64,000 bases of DNA from JACKFB01 sp041389525 (GCA_041389525.1 JAWKRR010000018.1:49962-113961), one strand, 5' to 3'; shown: positions 7,901 through 17,600, counted from the stretch's first letter. Notes: generated from the letters alone by a model not told the origin. A program made the numbers and translations.

Positions 7901-10900
7901 CGCGGATGTAGCAGGCCGAGTGCTGGAGGCCCGCGCCGACCGATGTGCCGGCGGCGCAGTTCTCGGCGACCAGCGAGCCGGCGGCTGCGGTGACGTTCAG
8001 GCTGGCGGGGACGAGGCCGGGGCGGCTGGCGGAGAGGGTGGCGGCGCCGGCGCTGAGGGCGGAGACGATGACCGGGGTCGGCGAGACGAGCTGGCCTGCC
8101 GGGACGGTGACGGTGGCGGGGGTGACGGCGGCGACGGACGGGGTGGCGCTCGCGATGTCGATGACGAGGCCGCCGGCGGGGGCAGGGTGATCGATGCGGA
8201 CCGAGCGGCTGGCGGGGCCGCCGACGGGGAGGCGGAGGTCGCCGGTGGGGTCGAAGGAGACGGTGACGGTTTGGACGAGGAGCAGCGCGCTGTCGCTGTC
8301 CCAACCGGGTGCCGAGACGGCGACCGAGGTGGTGCCGGGGGTGACGCCGGTGAGGGTGGCGTTTGCGGCGGTGGCGCCTGCCGGGACGAGGATCTCGGGC
8401 GTTACGGTGGCGAGCGCCGGGCTGCCGGTGGAGAGGCTGACCGTGAGGCCGCCGGCCGGGGCGGGGGCCGTGAGGATGATGGGGACGGAGGCGTTGAGGC
8501 CGGGGCCGACGAGGAGGGCCGCGGGGAGCAGGAGCGCGCGCTGGAGGACGGTCACCAGGGCGGTGTCGGGCTGGTGGTCGGGGGCGGACGCGGTGAGGGT
8601 GGTCTGGCCGAGGGCGAGGCCGGTGACGACGGCGGGCGCGGGGAAGGAGAGGGCGCCCTCGGGGATGGTGACGGCGGCCGGCGTGACGGACGCGATGCCG
8701 GTGGGGGAGGTCGCCAGCGAGACCGTGACGCCGCCGGGGCCGGCGGGGGCCGAGAGCTGGACGGAGACGGTGGCCGTGTAGCCGGCGCCGACGAGGACCT
8801 CGGTCACGCTGAGGAAGAGGGTGCAGGCGCCGCCGGTGTGTACGCAGCCCTGAAGGCGGGATTGCAGGCGTCGGCGGTGCAGGCGGTGGCGTCGTCGCAG
8901 GAGGTGGGGGCGTGCGTGCAGCCGGTGGCGGGGTTGCAGGCGTCGGTGGTGCAGGCGTTGGTAATCCGCGGGGAGATGAGGCGTGCGCGCAATCCGAGGC
9001 AGGGTTGCAGCTGTCGGTGGTGCAGGCGCTGGCGTCGTCATAGGAGATGGGCTGGTGGGTGCAGCCCGCGTTCGCGTTGCAACCGTCGGCGGTGCAGGCG
9101 TCATCGTCGTCGCAGTTCGCGGGCGCGTGGCAGGTGCAGCCGGTTTGCGCGTCGCAGCCGTCGGTGGTGCAGGCGTCGCCGTCGTCGCAACCCAGCGCGA
9201 CGTGCTGGCAGCCGGTTTGTGCGTTGCACGAATCGGTGGTGCACGCGATGCCGTCGTCCCGGCTGCCGCCTGATGCGTGCAGCCCGTGTTCGCCGTCGCA
9301 GCCGTCGGTAGTGCAGGCGTTTCGTCGTCGCACGACACCGGCACTCCTGCAACCCGACGCCGGGTTACGCAGCCTTCATCGGTGGTGCAGGCGCTGGCGT
9401 CGTCGCAGGAGACGGCGGTGGAGTGCAGCCGTGTTCGCGTCGCAGCCGTCGGTGACAGGCGTTTCCGTCGTCGCACGTTCGCGCGCTCGCAACCCGACGC
9501 CGGGTTGCAGCTGTCGGTGGTGCAGGCGCTGGCGTCATCGCAGGAGATCGCCTCGTGCGTGCCAGCCCGACTGGAACATCCGCAACCATCGGCCGTGCCG
9601 CGCGTCGCCGTCGTCGCAACTCACACCCGCGTGAGTGCAGCCCGCAGCGCGTCGCAGCCGTCGGTGGTGTACCAGCGATCCCCGTCGTCGCAGCCCAGCG
9701 CGACGTGCTGGCAGCCGGTTTGTGCGTTGCAGGAATCGGTGGCGTTGCACACCCCGATGCCGTCGTCGCACGACACCGCCTGATGCGTGCAGCCCGTGTT
9801 GTCGCGTCCGCAGCCGTCGGTAGTGCAGGCGTTTCCGTCGTCGCACGACACCGGCGCGCTCTCGCACCCCGACGCCGGGTTGCAGCTGTCCGGTGGTGCA
9901 GGCGCTGGCGTCATCGCAGGAGATCGCCTCGTGCGTGCAGCCCGACTGGGTGTCGCAACCATCGGCCGTGCACGCGTCTTGTCGTCGCAACTCACACCCG
10001 CGTGAGTGCAGCCCACCAGCGCGTCGCAGCCGTCGGTGATGCAAGCGTCCCGTCGTCGCAGCCCAGCGCGGCGTGCTGGCAACCGGTTTGTGCGTTGCAG
10101 GAATCGGTGGTGCACCCGTGCCGTCGTCGCGGTGCCGCCTGATGCGTGCAGCCCGTGTTCGTCGCAGCCGTCGGTAGTGCAGGCGTTTCCGTCGTCGCAC
10201 GACACCGGCGCGCTCGCACCCCGGCCGGTTGCAGCTGTCGGTGGTGCAAGCGCTGGCGTCATCGCAGGAGACCGCCTCGTGCACGCACCCCGTCAGCGCA
10301 TCACCCATCGGCCGTGCACGCGTCGCCGTCGTCGCAGCCAACCGCCGCATGCGTGCACCCACCAGCGCGTCGCAGCCGTCGGCCGTGCACGCGTCGCCGT
10401 CATCGCAATCGACCGCCGCGTGCTGGCACCCCGTCTGCGCGTCGCAGCTATCCGCTGTGCACGCCAGCCCATCGTCGCACGACACCACCTCGTACACGCA
10501 CCCGACCGCCGGCACGCACGTGTTCACCACGTGCACGCGTCCCCATCGTCGCAGTCCGCCGTCGGCCGCCGCCCGGCCCCACGCACCCGACCTCGACCAT
10601 ACGCCGCCGGTACCCGTCGCCCCCGCCACATTCCCGTCGTCGCACTCCTCGGTCACCTCCACCGTCCCATTTCCGCACACCGCCAGCGTCGCCATCCGCG
10701 CCCGCACCAGCTTCGCACCCTTGTTCGGCTTCGCCCGCTCGACGTCGCTCCACGCCACCCACAGCTTCCGATTCGCCCGCGCCGCCACCGCCGGCCAGCT
10801 CGGCGTCGCCTTGTCCGTCGTGTTGATGCGCGTGTCCTCCCCCGCAAAACCCCAGTCCGCCCCCAGCGTGCGCCCGTGAATCGTCCAGCCCTTATCCCCC

Positions 10901-12021
10901 GGCGTCCACGGCCGGTCGTCCGCCCACGCGACCACATAGCGCCCGCCCGAGATCTCGAACCCCGCCGCCGGCTGCCGCTGCCGCCCCCCAACCGCCGACG
11001 ACACGATCTCCAAGAACCCCGCCGGAGCCCCCGACGCCCAGACGCCCCGCGTCCAGACGTTCCAAGACTCACCGCTGTTCTCCGACGCCTCCTCCCACGC
11101 GGCCAGGAAGCCCCCATCGCCTCCCGCCGCCACCGTCGGGTGCTGGTGCAGCTTCGCCCCCGCGTCCAGGTACTCCACCCACCGCAGCGGCGCCCCATCC
11201 ACCGAAAAGAGCCGCGACTGCACCGAGTACCCGCCGCCGCCCTTCGCCACCCACACCGCCAGCCACCGCCCATCCGCCGCCACCGCCACCGCCGGATGAC
11301 GCGGGTCCTCAGGCGCGGGCGTGCTCACCGCGATGACCCCACCGACCGCCGCCCCCCCGGAGTCCAGCCGCTGCGCCAAGATCCGCCGCCCGGATGCCCC
11401 CGCCGCGACCCGGTCCCGCCACACCACCACGTACCCGCCATCCGGCAGCGCCCCCACGACCGGCCGGTGCTCCGCCAGCGCCGACGTGACCGCCACCGCG
11501 AAATCTCCCCCGACCGGCGCGCCGTCCGCCGCCACCCGACGCGCCCGAACCGACGCCGCCTGCGTGTTCGCGTTCGCGCGCGTCCGCTCGCTCCACACCA
11601 CCAGATACCCGCCGCCCGCGCCCGCCGCGACGTCCGCGTCCGCCTGCGACCGATTCGTCGCCGTGCTAATCGCGAAATCCGCCCCGACCGCCACGCCGTC
11701 CGCCCCGTAGAACCGCCCCCGCACCGGCCCATCCCCCGGCGCCGCCGGGTTCCCGAGCGTCTCCCCCACGAACACCACGAGCGCCGCCCCATCAGCCCCC
11801 TCGGCCACCGCCGGCCGCTCCCGCCCCAGCGCGGCCGACGTGTTCACGTCCATATCCGGCCCGTCAAAACAGAGGGGCTCCGCGCACGCCTCCGTCAACG
11901 CGCCCGCCGCGATCCCCAGCGTCGTGTCCGCCGGATCGTCCCCGTCACCACCGCAAGCGCCCCCCGCGGTCCCGGCGAGCACAACGCAGACCAATCCCCA
12001 AAGCGAGCGGGCGCTCTTCAT
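4991..12021 (-). CDS. Giant modular surface lipoprotein, frame disrupted many times
   Basis: The start is the ATG at 12021, followed by a lipobox (TAGGAC, Cys23). About 2,340 codons follow. Order of parts: residues about 40-450, repeated strands ending in VVW/VAW (for example GGYLVVWSE, GGYVVVWRD) suggesting a propeller; a DUF4215-like CGNGTVEVTEECDDGN near 10,650; a Cys-rich tandem repeat tract (about 10,560-8,830); three Ig/Big-like modules (about 8,815-7,980); four about 215-residue modules (about 7,977-5,440); and a discoidin (F5/8C)-like end. The reading frame jumps repeatedly in the Cys-rich tract and once near 6,773-6,780, where removing one C would restore the module. The conserved protein text on both sides of each jump favours sequence error over decay. 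Probable role: adhesion or surface binding. Confidence 0.8.
5440..7977 (-). repeat. Four tandem ENC/CYIR modules of about 640 bp inside the giant lipoprotein
   Basis: Each module opens with a (F)ENC motif, then a G-x-G-(L/V)-x-H-(S/T)-x-C-Y-(I/V)-R segment and (N/G)G, a strand ending in an A-x-T-x-x-G-x-D-Y-x-Y motif, and later GTY-x-(L/V)RA. Starts lie near 7,977, 7,350, 6,705 and 6,050. Two conserved Cys per module (ENC and CYIR) could form an internal disulfide. I do not recognise this as a named domain. Confidence 0.7.
8830..10560 (-). repeat. Cys-rich tandem repeats with a higher-order duplication
   Basis: Units of about 24 codons of the type CDDGxACTTDxCDxxxGCxH run across this tract. 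A higher-order repeat is visible: the core CTGTCGGTGGTGCA (or one base different) recurs at about 9011, 9511, 9886 and 10235, so blocks of roughly 350-500 bp have duplicated. Comparing copies shows single-base differences in length, for example CTGTCCGGTGG at 9886 versus CTGTCGGTGG elsewhere. Similar acidic, Cys-rich repeats are common in myxobacterial surface proteins. Confidence 0.8.
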
Positions 12022-12092
12022 GGCGGTTCCCCATGCAATCACGGTGTATCGGACATGCTGGCCCTGCCCCATGAGGCCGTCGAGGTCCGCAA

Positions 12093-12614
12093 TTGGGGAC
12101 CGCCCTGGCCGCCCCGAAGCCCACGACGAACAGCCGCGCCCCGTGCTCGCGGAGGGACGCGATCGGCGCTATATTTCGCGGCTCCAGCGACGCCCCGTCA
12201 CCGACCGCTTCGGCGCTGCCCGTCGCTGTTTGTGTCGAGCCCGCCACGTATTCCTGCGCCGCCCACTGCGCTACGAACCCCGGGAGTTCGTGCGTCGGCG
12301 GCGACTGCCCCTGCGACCCAGGCATCACCGACTTTGTCCTGACCTACGACGCGGCTACCGGCCACTGCGTCGACGCCACAGGCGGCTGCGACGACGTCAC
12401 CGCCTTCTGCCGCGGCGGCGCCACCTGCCTGAAACTCACTCGCGGTGAGCCCTGGCTCCCCCTCCCCGGAGGCGCCACCGCCGGCGGCGCGTGCGAATGC
12501 GACCCGGCGTTCGAGGCCAACGCGCCCCCGGACCAGAAGGTCTGCGGCCAAGGCACCTGCTTCGACCTAGGAGCCTTCGGGCTCCCCGCCACGCCCCCCG
12601 TCTGCACCGATTGA
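12093..12614 (+). CDS. Cys-rich secreted-type protein, hypothetical
   Basis: The credible part is residues about 45-173, with many Cys arranged as in small disulfide-bonded modules (TYSCAAHCATNPGSSC, GGDCPCDPG, ACECDPAFEAN, QGTCFDLGAF). The first 40 or so residues are Arg/Pro-rich without a normal signal peptide, so the true start may be later or the 5' end may be frame-shifted. It is transcribed divergently from the giant lipoprotein, with about 70 bp between them. The Cys pattern resembles the variable ends of Myxococcota surface proteins; no specific function can be given. Confidence 0.45.
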   Translation: MGTALAAPKPTTNSRAPCSRRDAIGAIFRGSSDAPSPTASALPVAVCVEPATYSCAAHCATNPGSSCVGGDCPCDPGITDFVLTYDAATGHCVDATGGCDDVTAFCRGGATCLKLTRGEPWLPLPGGATAGGACECDPAFEANAPPDQKVCGQGTCFDLGAFGLPATPPVCTD

Positions 12615-12746
12615 GCGCGGCTGCGGGCTGGCTTACCGCCCACCGCCAGCGGCTCGCTGCGATTGCGCGCCGAGGTGAGGCCCGACCGACTGGCCTCGCC
12701 AAGCCTGCGTCCGTGTGGAGGCGCCGCGACGCCGTCGCGGGCCCGC

Positions 12747-13265
12747 TCAGCGCGGCGCGGTGGCCAGCAGGGCGTCGAGGGTCGGAGCAGTCAGGATGGC
12801 CTCGAGCCACGCGTCGACTTCGGCATCGGAGGCGTCGAGCACGCGGGTCTCGATGGGAGTGGCCGGAGAGCCATAGCGCAGCGCGATCTGCTTGAGCAGC
12901 GCAAGCCGAGCGCCTTTGGCCACGCCCCGCGCCTCGCCCCGCGCCTCGCCCCGCGCCTCGCCCTCTTTGCGCAGCTTCTCCACTCCGTTCATCACGTACT
13001 CCTTCACTACCGGGTCAAGCTCGCCCACGAGGTCGACCACCGCATCGGGCGCGACCTCGTCGTTGATCTCGAAGACGTATCTTACGATCAGGCCGGCGAA
13101 CCGCAATGGTTCAGGCTGCTCGGTCAGGAAAGCCCGGAAGAGATGGCGGTGCGTCTGGAGCGTCTCCAGCAAGCTAGCTTGGCGTCCGCGCGCGAGGAGG
13201 AGGCAGATCAGGGCTTGACCGTCGCCCCGGCTACCACGGGCCGTCCCTCTGGCACCGAGTGCCAC
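12747..13265 (-). pseudogene. Remnant of an Rpn-family recombination-promoting nuclease/putative transposase
   Basis: The 172-aa frame matches the C-terminal half of the Rpn family: a helical segment (FAGLIVRYVFEINDEV), a 'VVKEYVMNGVEKLRKEG' helix, the low-complexity GEARGEARGEARGVAKG linker, and a short C-terminal helical tail. The N-terminal PD-(D/E)xK nuclease half normally found in Rpn proteins is missing; the frame begins abruptly next to the end of the TetR gene at 13278. It is most likely a decayed or truncated copy, though a short protein could still be made. Confidence 0.6.
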
Positions 13266-13277
13266 CCACGCGCGGTC

Positions 13278-13880
13278 TCAGGATGGGCCGAAGCCTCGGG
13301 CGAAGAGGGCGAAGGCTTCGACGCCGCGGCCTACCAGGTCGCCGCGGCCTTCGGATTCGTACCACTCGCACAGGAGGGCGCGGATCATTCCCATCAGGGC
13401 GCCGGCGGCGATGGCGGCCGTCTCGGGGGGCATGGCGCCGCAGCCGCCGCGCCGAAGTGCTTGGGCTATCTCGGCCTCCCACTCGGCGTCGACTTGCAGG
13501 TCGGCGGCCATCAGGTGTTTGGAGCCCTGGATTACTCGGTGCTGCAGCAGCCGCTCTTCGCGGTCCGCCGTGTACACCGCCGCGAGGGCCAAGATCGCTC
13601 GCCGCACGGTCTCCAGGGCTGACTCGCCCGGCAGCGGCGAGGCGACGAGCGAGCGAAACACCCCCAAGCGCCGCCGCTGGCCGCTGAAGAAGGCGGCCTC
13701 TTTGGTGGGGAAGTACCGAAAGAAGCTGCGTCGCGAGACCCCCGCCTCCTCGGCGATTCGGTCCACCGTGGTCGCGTCGAAGCCGTGCTCGGCGAAGAGC
13801 GCCAGCGCAGCCTCCAAGAGCGCCTCCTGGGTCCTGGCCCGCTTGTTGGGGGGTGGCACTGTGGCCGGTTTGATACTCAT
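13278..13880 (-). CDS. TetR-family transcriptional repressor
   Basis: The start is set at the ATG at 13880 (200 aa); earlier in-frame ATGs would run through the palindrome. Residues about 14-60 are a TetR helix-turn-helix: EALLEAALALFAEHGFDATT, VDRIAEEAGVSRRSFFRYFP, KEAAFF. The rest is an all-helical ligand/dimer domain of unknown specificity. A perfect TTGACA-N7-TGTCAA palindrome lies 17 bp upstream of the start, a good candidate for an autoregulatory operator. The neighbour downstream is an Rpn remnant and the upstream one an HD hydrolase on the same strand; the true target is not clear. Confidence 0.92.
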   Translation of the reverse strand: MSIKPATVPPPNKRARTQEALLEAALALFAEHGFDATTVDRIAEEAGVSRRSFFRYFPTKEAAFFSGQRRRLGVFRSLVASPLPGESALETVRRAILALAAVYTADREERLLQHRVIQGSKHLMAADLQVDAEWEAEIAQALRRGGCGAMPPETAAIAAGALMGMIRALLCEWYESEGRGDLVGRGVEAFALFARGFGPS

Positions 13881-13896
13881 AGATTCCAGTCTAGTT

Positions 13897-13915
13897 TTGA
13901 CATCTTGCCTGTCAA
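13897..13915. promoter_or_regulatory. Candidate TetR operator: TTGACA-N7-TGTCAA palindrome
   Basis: Perfect 6-bp half-sites at 13897-13902 and 13910-13915 separated by 7 bp, total 19 bp. Size and position immediately upstream of the tetR start fit autorepression. The TTGACA half also reads as a -35 element, so binding could block RNA polymerase directly. Confidence 0.6.
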
Positions 13916-14116
13916 TCCAGGCACTTGATGCTAATGACACTCAGTGCCGCCGGGCGCGCGGTCGGAGGAGATAAGCCAGCCCGAGAGGACTCCGCTAGGA
14001 AGCTGCCCGTCGGGGGAGGGAACGTCGACGCCCTCTTCGCACAGATGGCGCCCTTCCGCGAGCGCGACATGGGCTTTCGGGTCCACGCGTGTGCGGGCGG
14101 CGCCGCAGGGCGAGGT

Positions 14117-15094
14117 TTAGGTGAACAACCAGCGCCAGCCCGAGTAGCGCGGGCCGCTGAGCAGCGCCTTGATGTTCGCTCGCGCGGGGGCTTCGAATTG
14201 GTCGCGCATGACGTCTGTGTGGAAAATTTGGGGCGAGGCGAGCAGGCTACGTAGGAACTTCCGACGCTTCCAAAGATAGATGGGGCGGGGGACTTTGGCG
14301 TATTCCTCGGTCACGGCGTACTCGAAGTCCACGAATCGGAACGGGTGGCGGCCGAGGATTGCCAGGTCGATGTCGACGACCAGGGCCTCATCCGGGGCCA
14401 GCGTCGCGGCGGCGGGGCGGCCGAGGTGCTGGGTGGCCCGAACGAGCCGGGCTGCGTCGCCTGCGAGTTCGGCGTCGACGCCCAGCCGGGCGAGGTCCTC
14501 GAGCAGCATGCGCGCGCTGCGTTCTTCGCTGTCGCCGGCCAAGGGCAGGTAGACCGCGTCGTGATACCAGAGCGCGAGCTCGGCGCGCAGCAAGGTTTCG
14601 GCGGTCCAAGCGTTCGCGTCGCTCGCGGAGAGGGCGTCCAGCGCATCGAGGCAGTCCACGAGGTGCGCGACGTCGTGGTAATGGCGGTCCACGCCCGCCC
14701 AGGCGTCCAAGAGCGTGGCCGCCGTCTTCTCTGCCTCCGCGGCGTCGGCCCCCGCGCGATGCGCGAGGTCAGTGAAGCGCTTGGCCAGCGCGTCGCGGTC
14801 GGGGCGGTTCTCGCTGCGATTGCGCTCCCAAACGTAAAAGAGGCGCTCTGTCGAGCAGCCCATCGCGCGGATGATGTTCATCGCGTCACAGCCGGGACAC
14901 ATCGCGTTGAGCGTGGTCATGAACTCGCTTGAGAGCGCTCTCGAAGGCAGCGAGAGCGTGCGGCCGTCCCGCGACGCAAACTCCCAGAACACGTCATCGT
15001 CGAAGGGGCCGTCACTTGTGGTGCGGATGGCGATCGCATCGAATCGTGACCAGTCCAGCGTCGCTTCTGAGGTGTCGATCGACTCTGCTGACAT
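14117..15094 (-). CDS. HD-superfamily phosphohydrolase-like protein (COG4339 type) with N-terminal extension
   Basis: 325 aa from the ATG at 15094. Residues about 105-310 match predicted metal-dependent HD hydrolases of the COG4339 kind: YHDVAHL near residue 140 and WYHDAVY near 180 give the His/Asp metal-site pattern, followed by the conserved VDIDLAILG and the YAKVPRPIYLWKRRKFLRSLL tail. The first 85 residues are a separate alpha/beta-looking domain (FDAIAIRTTSDGPFDDDVFW, LSLPSRALSSEF, two Cys in MCPGCDA) that I do not recognise. Likely cytoplasmic; the natural substrate of this family is not established. Confidence 0.8.
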   Translation of the reverse strand: MSAESIDTSEATLDWSRFDAIAIRTTSDGPFDDDVFWEFASRDGRTLSLPSRALSSEFMTTLNAMCPGCDAMNIIRAMGCSTERLFYVWERNRSENRPDRDALAKRFTDLAHRAGADAAEAEKTAATLLDAWAGVDRHYHDVAHLVDCLDALDALSASDANAWTAETLLRAELALWYHDAVYLPLAGDSEERSARMLLEDLARLGVDAELAGDAARLVRATQHLGRPAAATLAPDEALVVDIDLAILGRHPFRFVDFEYAVTEEYAKVPRPIYLWKRRKFLRSLLASPQIFHTDVMRDQFEAPARANIKALLSGPRYSGWRWLFT

Positions 15095-15212
15095 GCGTGC
15101 CGGTGCCGGAAGCGGGGTTTGCGGGGGGGCTGCGTTGGCGAGCATGCCACATCACCTGCGCAGCGGCGACGGACGGCCTGCTGGGGCGGCTCAGGCTCGG
15201 GCTGGCGCTCGG

Positions 15213-16730
15213 CTACTGCGGCGGCGCTGTCGGCCACTTGAGGAGGTTGCCGCCGGGGCCGCCGGGGGTGGAGGCGAAGTCGGGGCCGAAGGCGTCGAAG
15301 AAGAGGTTGGCGCCGTCGGTGGCGAGGGTGCCGTAGCCGAACTCGTCGGCGAGCCAGTGCTCGGCGGCCCACTCGGCCTTGCCGTCGCTGCCGAGGCGCG
15401 CGAGGTAGGCGCCGCTGTGGGGGAGGAGGAGGCCGGCGACCTTGGAGGCGCCGCCGTCGTAGGCGACGAGCTTGGGGCCCTCGGCGAGGTAGACCATGAC
15501 GACCCCGGCGACGAGCGCGCCGTTGTCGGGGGCGGGGGCGAGGCTGTAGACGCTGCTGGTCACGCTGGGGCGGCCCTCGGCGTGGGGCTTGGGGCTGTGG
15601 TTCCACGGCCACTCGATGGAGGTCGGCAGGCCGGTGAAGTCGAGGCGGACGATGGGGCTGCCGGCGGCTCCTAGCTCGTAGGTGGGCAGCAGGGTGGCTT
15701 CGTTGCCGACGTAGACCGTGTGGACGGGGCCGAGTTGGCCGCCGGCGCGGTACCAGTGAGGCGCTACGAAGGCGCCGCCGTCGGGCGTGCCCAGGATGGG
15801 GCCGGGGCGGTGGGTTAGCTTGGCGCCGTCTGCGTTTCCGAAGGGGATGGACCAGCGGATGGTGCCGTTGGGGGCCATGCGGAAGGCGCCGCCGACCAGG
15901 GTGGAGCCCTCGGGTGCGGTGAAGAGAGACTCGGGGGTTTCGAGGTAGTAGATGGTGCCGACCGTGGCGAGGAGGTCGCCGTTGTCGGCGAGGCTCCAGG
16001 TGGCGAGGTCGGGCAGGCGGCGCTCCCAGACGATGTTGCCGTCGGCGTCGTAGCGGACGGCGCGGTCGACCTGCGAGGTCTTGCCGCCACCGCCCGCGAC
16101 GTTCTTGTCGAGCAGGACGCCGCCGCCGTCCGCGGGGCTGCCGATGGCGTGGGCTTGCGAGAGGGAAAGGGTGGTGGCGGTCGCGGTCCACTTGACCTTC
16201 CAGTCCGCGGAGACCTTGGCCATGACGACGTTGCCGTTGAGTGGCGTGCCCAGGAGGGTGCCGAGGGAGCCGGGGACCACGATGAGGAAGCCGCCGTCGC
16301 CGGTGCCGGAGAGCTTGAAGTCGTAGCCCAGGCCGAGGGGCTCGGTGCGGTCGATGGTGCCGGTGGCGTCGACGTGGATGAGGTCGCCGGTGGCGGTCAC
16401 GAGGGCGGTGAGGCCGCCGAGGCGGTCGGGGGCGATGCCTTGGGAGAGCGGGCCGGTCTGGATGGCCCAGCACTGGGGCGGGGTGCAGGTGGGCGCGGGC
16501 TTGGCGGTGACGGTGGTGTCGCTGGCGCCGTCGAGGGAGGCCGAGTCTGAGGTGGCGTCGGCCAGGGTGGAGGCGTCGCCGGCGCTTGAGTCGTCGCTGC
16601 AGGCGGGGGCGAGGGCGGCGGCGCTCAGGGCGACGAGGCCGGCGGCGAGGGCGCGGCGGAGGCGGCTGGCGGGCGCGAACCCGCGCGGGTGGGGCGTTTC
16701 GGGCGAGGTGGGCTGGTCGGAGGTCGGCAT
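15213..16730 (-). CDS. Lipoprotein with beta-propeller-like repeats
   Basis: The ATG at 16730 gives a 505-aa protein with a basic N-region, hydrophobic core and lipobox LAPACS near residue 33, followed by an Asp/Ser/Thr linker. The body repeats units in which a G-D-G-G-F/A or A-D-G-x-G turn precedes a hydrophobic strand (for example TGDGGFLIVVPG, PADGGGVLLD, DNGDLLATVG, PDGGAFVAPHW, PDNGALVAGVV), a PQQ/WD-like propeller pattern. No enzyme motif is visible. It is divergent from the DUF2786 gene with about 190 bp between. Outer-membrane or surface location is inferred. Confidence 0.85.
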   Translation of the reverse strand: MPTSDQPTSPETPHPRGFAPASRLRRALAAGLVALSAAALAPACSDDSSAGDASTLADATSDSASLDGASDTTVTAKPAPTCTPPQCWAIQTGPLSQGIAPDRLGGLTALVTATGDLIHVDATGTIDRTEPLGLGYDFKLSGTGDGGFLIVVPGSLGTLLGTPLNGNVVMAKVSADWKVKWTATATTLSLSQAHAIGSPADGGGVLLDKNVAGGGGKTSQVDRAVRYDADGNIVWERRLPDLATWSLADNGDLLATVGTIYYLETPESLFTAPEGSTLVGGAFRMAPNGTIRWSIPFGNADGAKLTHRPGPILGTPDGGAFVAPHWYRAGGQLGPVHTVYVGNEATLLPTYELGAAGSPIVRLDFTGLPTSIEWPWNHSPKPHAEGRPSVTSSVYSLAPAPDNGALVAGVVMVYLAEGPKLVAYDGGASKVAGLLLPHSGAYLARLGSDGKAEWAAEHWLADEFGYGTLATDGANLFFDAFGPDFASTPGGPGGNLLKWPTAPPQ

Positions 16731-16923
16731 CGGGTCCCCTGGCGCGGTGGGTGGCGGGAGGGCCACGGCCTGCGCTCGCCGGTGGCTAGCACACAACCGA
16801 TCGGGCGCCCAAAAGGCTGGCGAGTTGGGGTGATGGGGCGGGGGGCCGACGATGATGCGGAGCGCCCGGGGCGGTTTGTGCGAGACTGCGCCGCGTGGAC
16901 GGGACGGCGGGGCGGGGCGGGCG

Positions 16924-17592
16924 ATGGCGACGGATTCGACGGTGCTGGAGCGGGTGCGCAAGCTGCTGGCGTTGGCGGGGTCGCCGAACGTGCATGAGGC
17001 GGCGAGCGCTGCGGCGATGGCGCAGACGCTGATTGAGCGGCACCGGCTGGAGCGCTGGCTCGAGGCCGCGGAGTCGGAGGCGGCGGACCCCATCGAGGAC
17101 GGGCGGGACCGGCCGCTCGAGGTGGCGCGGAAGATTCGCAAGTGGAAGTCGGCGTTGGCGGCGACGCTGGCGGACGCGAACGGGTGCGTGGCGTACACGC
17201 TGGACCGGGGGCGGGAGCAGGCGATTGTGGTGGCCGGGCGGGCGGCGGACCGGGAGGCGGTGGTCGAGTTGTGGGGCTGGCTGCACAAGCGGGTGGAGTG
17301 GCTTTCGGCGACGCATGGGGCGGGGCGCAGCCGGCAGTGGCACGACGCGTTTCGGGTGGGGGTGGTCGACGCGGTGGGCGAGCGGCTGCGGAAGGTGGCG
17401 GGTGAGGTGCGCGACGAGCAGCAGCCGGGGGCGCTGGCGCGGCTGGACCCGACGGCGCTGGTGCAGCGAGAGGCGCTGGAGCGCTACGTCAGCGAGCACC
17501 TGCAGCTGGGGCGCGGGCGCGGCATCCGGGTGGACGCGCGGGCGTGGGAGCGGGGGCGCGCGGCGGGGGCGGAGTTGCCGCTGAACAAGTAG
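16924..17592 (+). CDS. DUF2786 domain protein
   Basis: The ATG at 16924 is chosen because the DUF2786 signature starts right after it: VLERVRKLLALAGSPNVHEA, then AASAAAMAQTLIERHRLE, the characteristic N-terminal helical pair. The 222-aa protein continues with a mixed domain (residues about 70-200; FRVGVVDAVGERLRKV) and a Gly/Arg-rich tail. No signal peptide, so cytoplasmic. DUF2786 has no established biochemical role. It ends 8 bp before the end of the convergent DUF5995 gene. Confidence 0.8.
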   Translation: MATDSTVLERVRKLLALAGSPNVHEAASAAAMAQTLIERHRLERWLEAAESEAADPIEDGRDRPLEVARKIRKWKSALAATLADANGCVAYTLDRGREQAIVVAGRAADREAVVELWGWLHKRVEWLSATHGAGRSRQWHDAFRVGVVDAVGERLRKVAGEVRDEQQPGALARLDPTALVQREALERYVSEHLQLGRGRGIRVDARAWERGRAAGAELPLNK

Positions 17593-17600
17593 GCGGTGCC

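Noticed and set aside
8830..10560. Regularly spaced repeats resembling a CRISPR array
   Set aside because: The units are in-register coding repeats with Cys-rich protein sense, differ in length and lack unique spacers.
10006..12342. Long Arg/Pro-rich plus-strand frame opposite the giant lipoprotein
   Set aside because: Composition is that of an antisense shadow and no domain is present.
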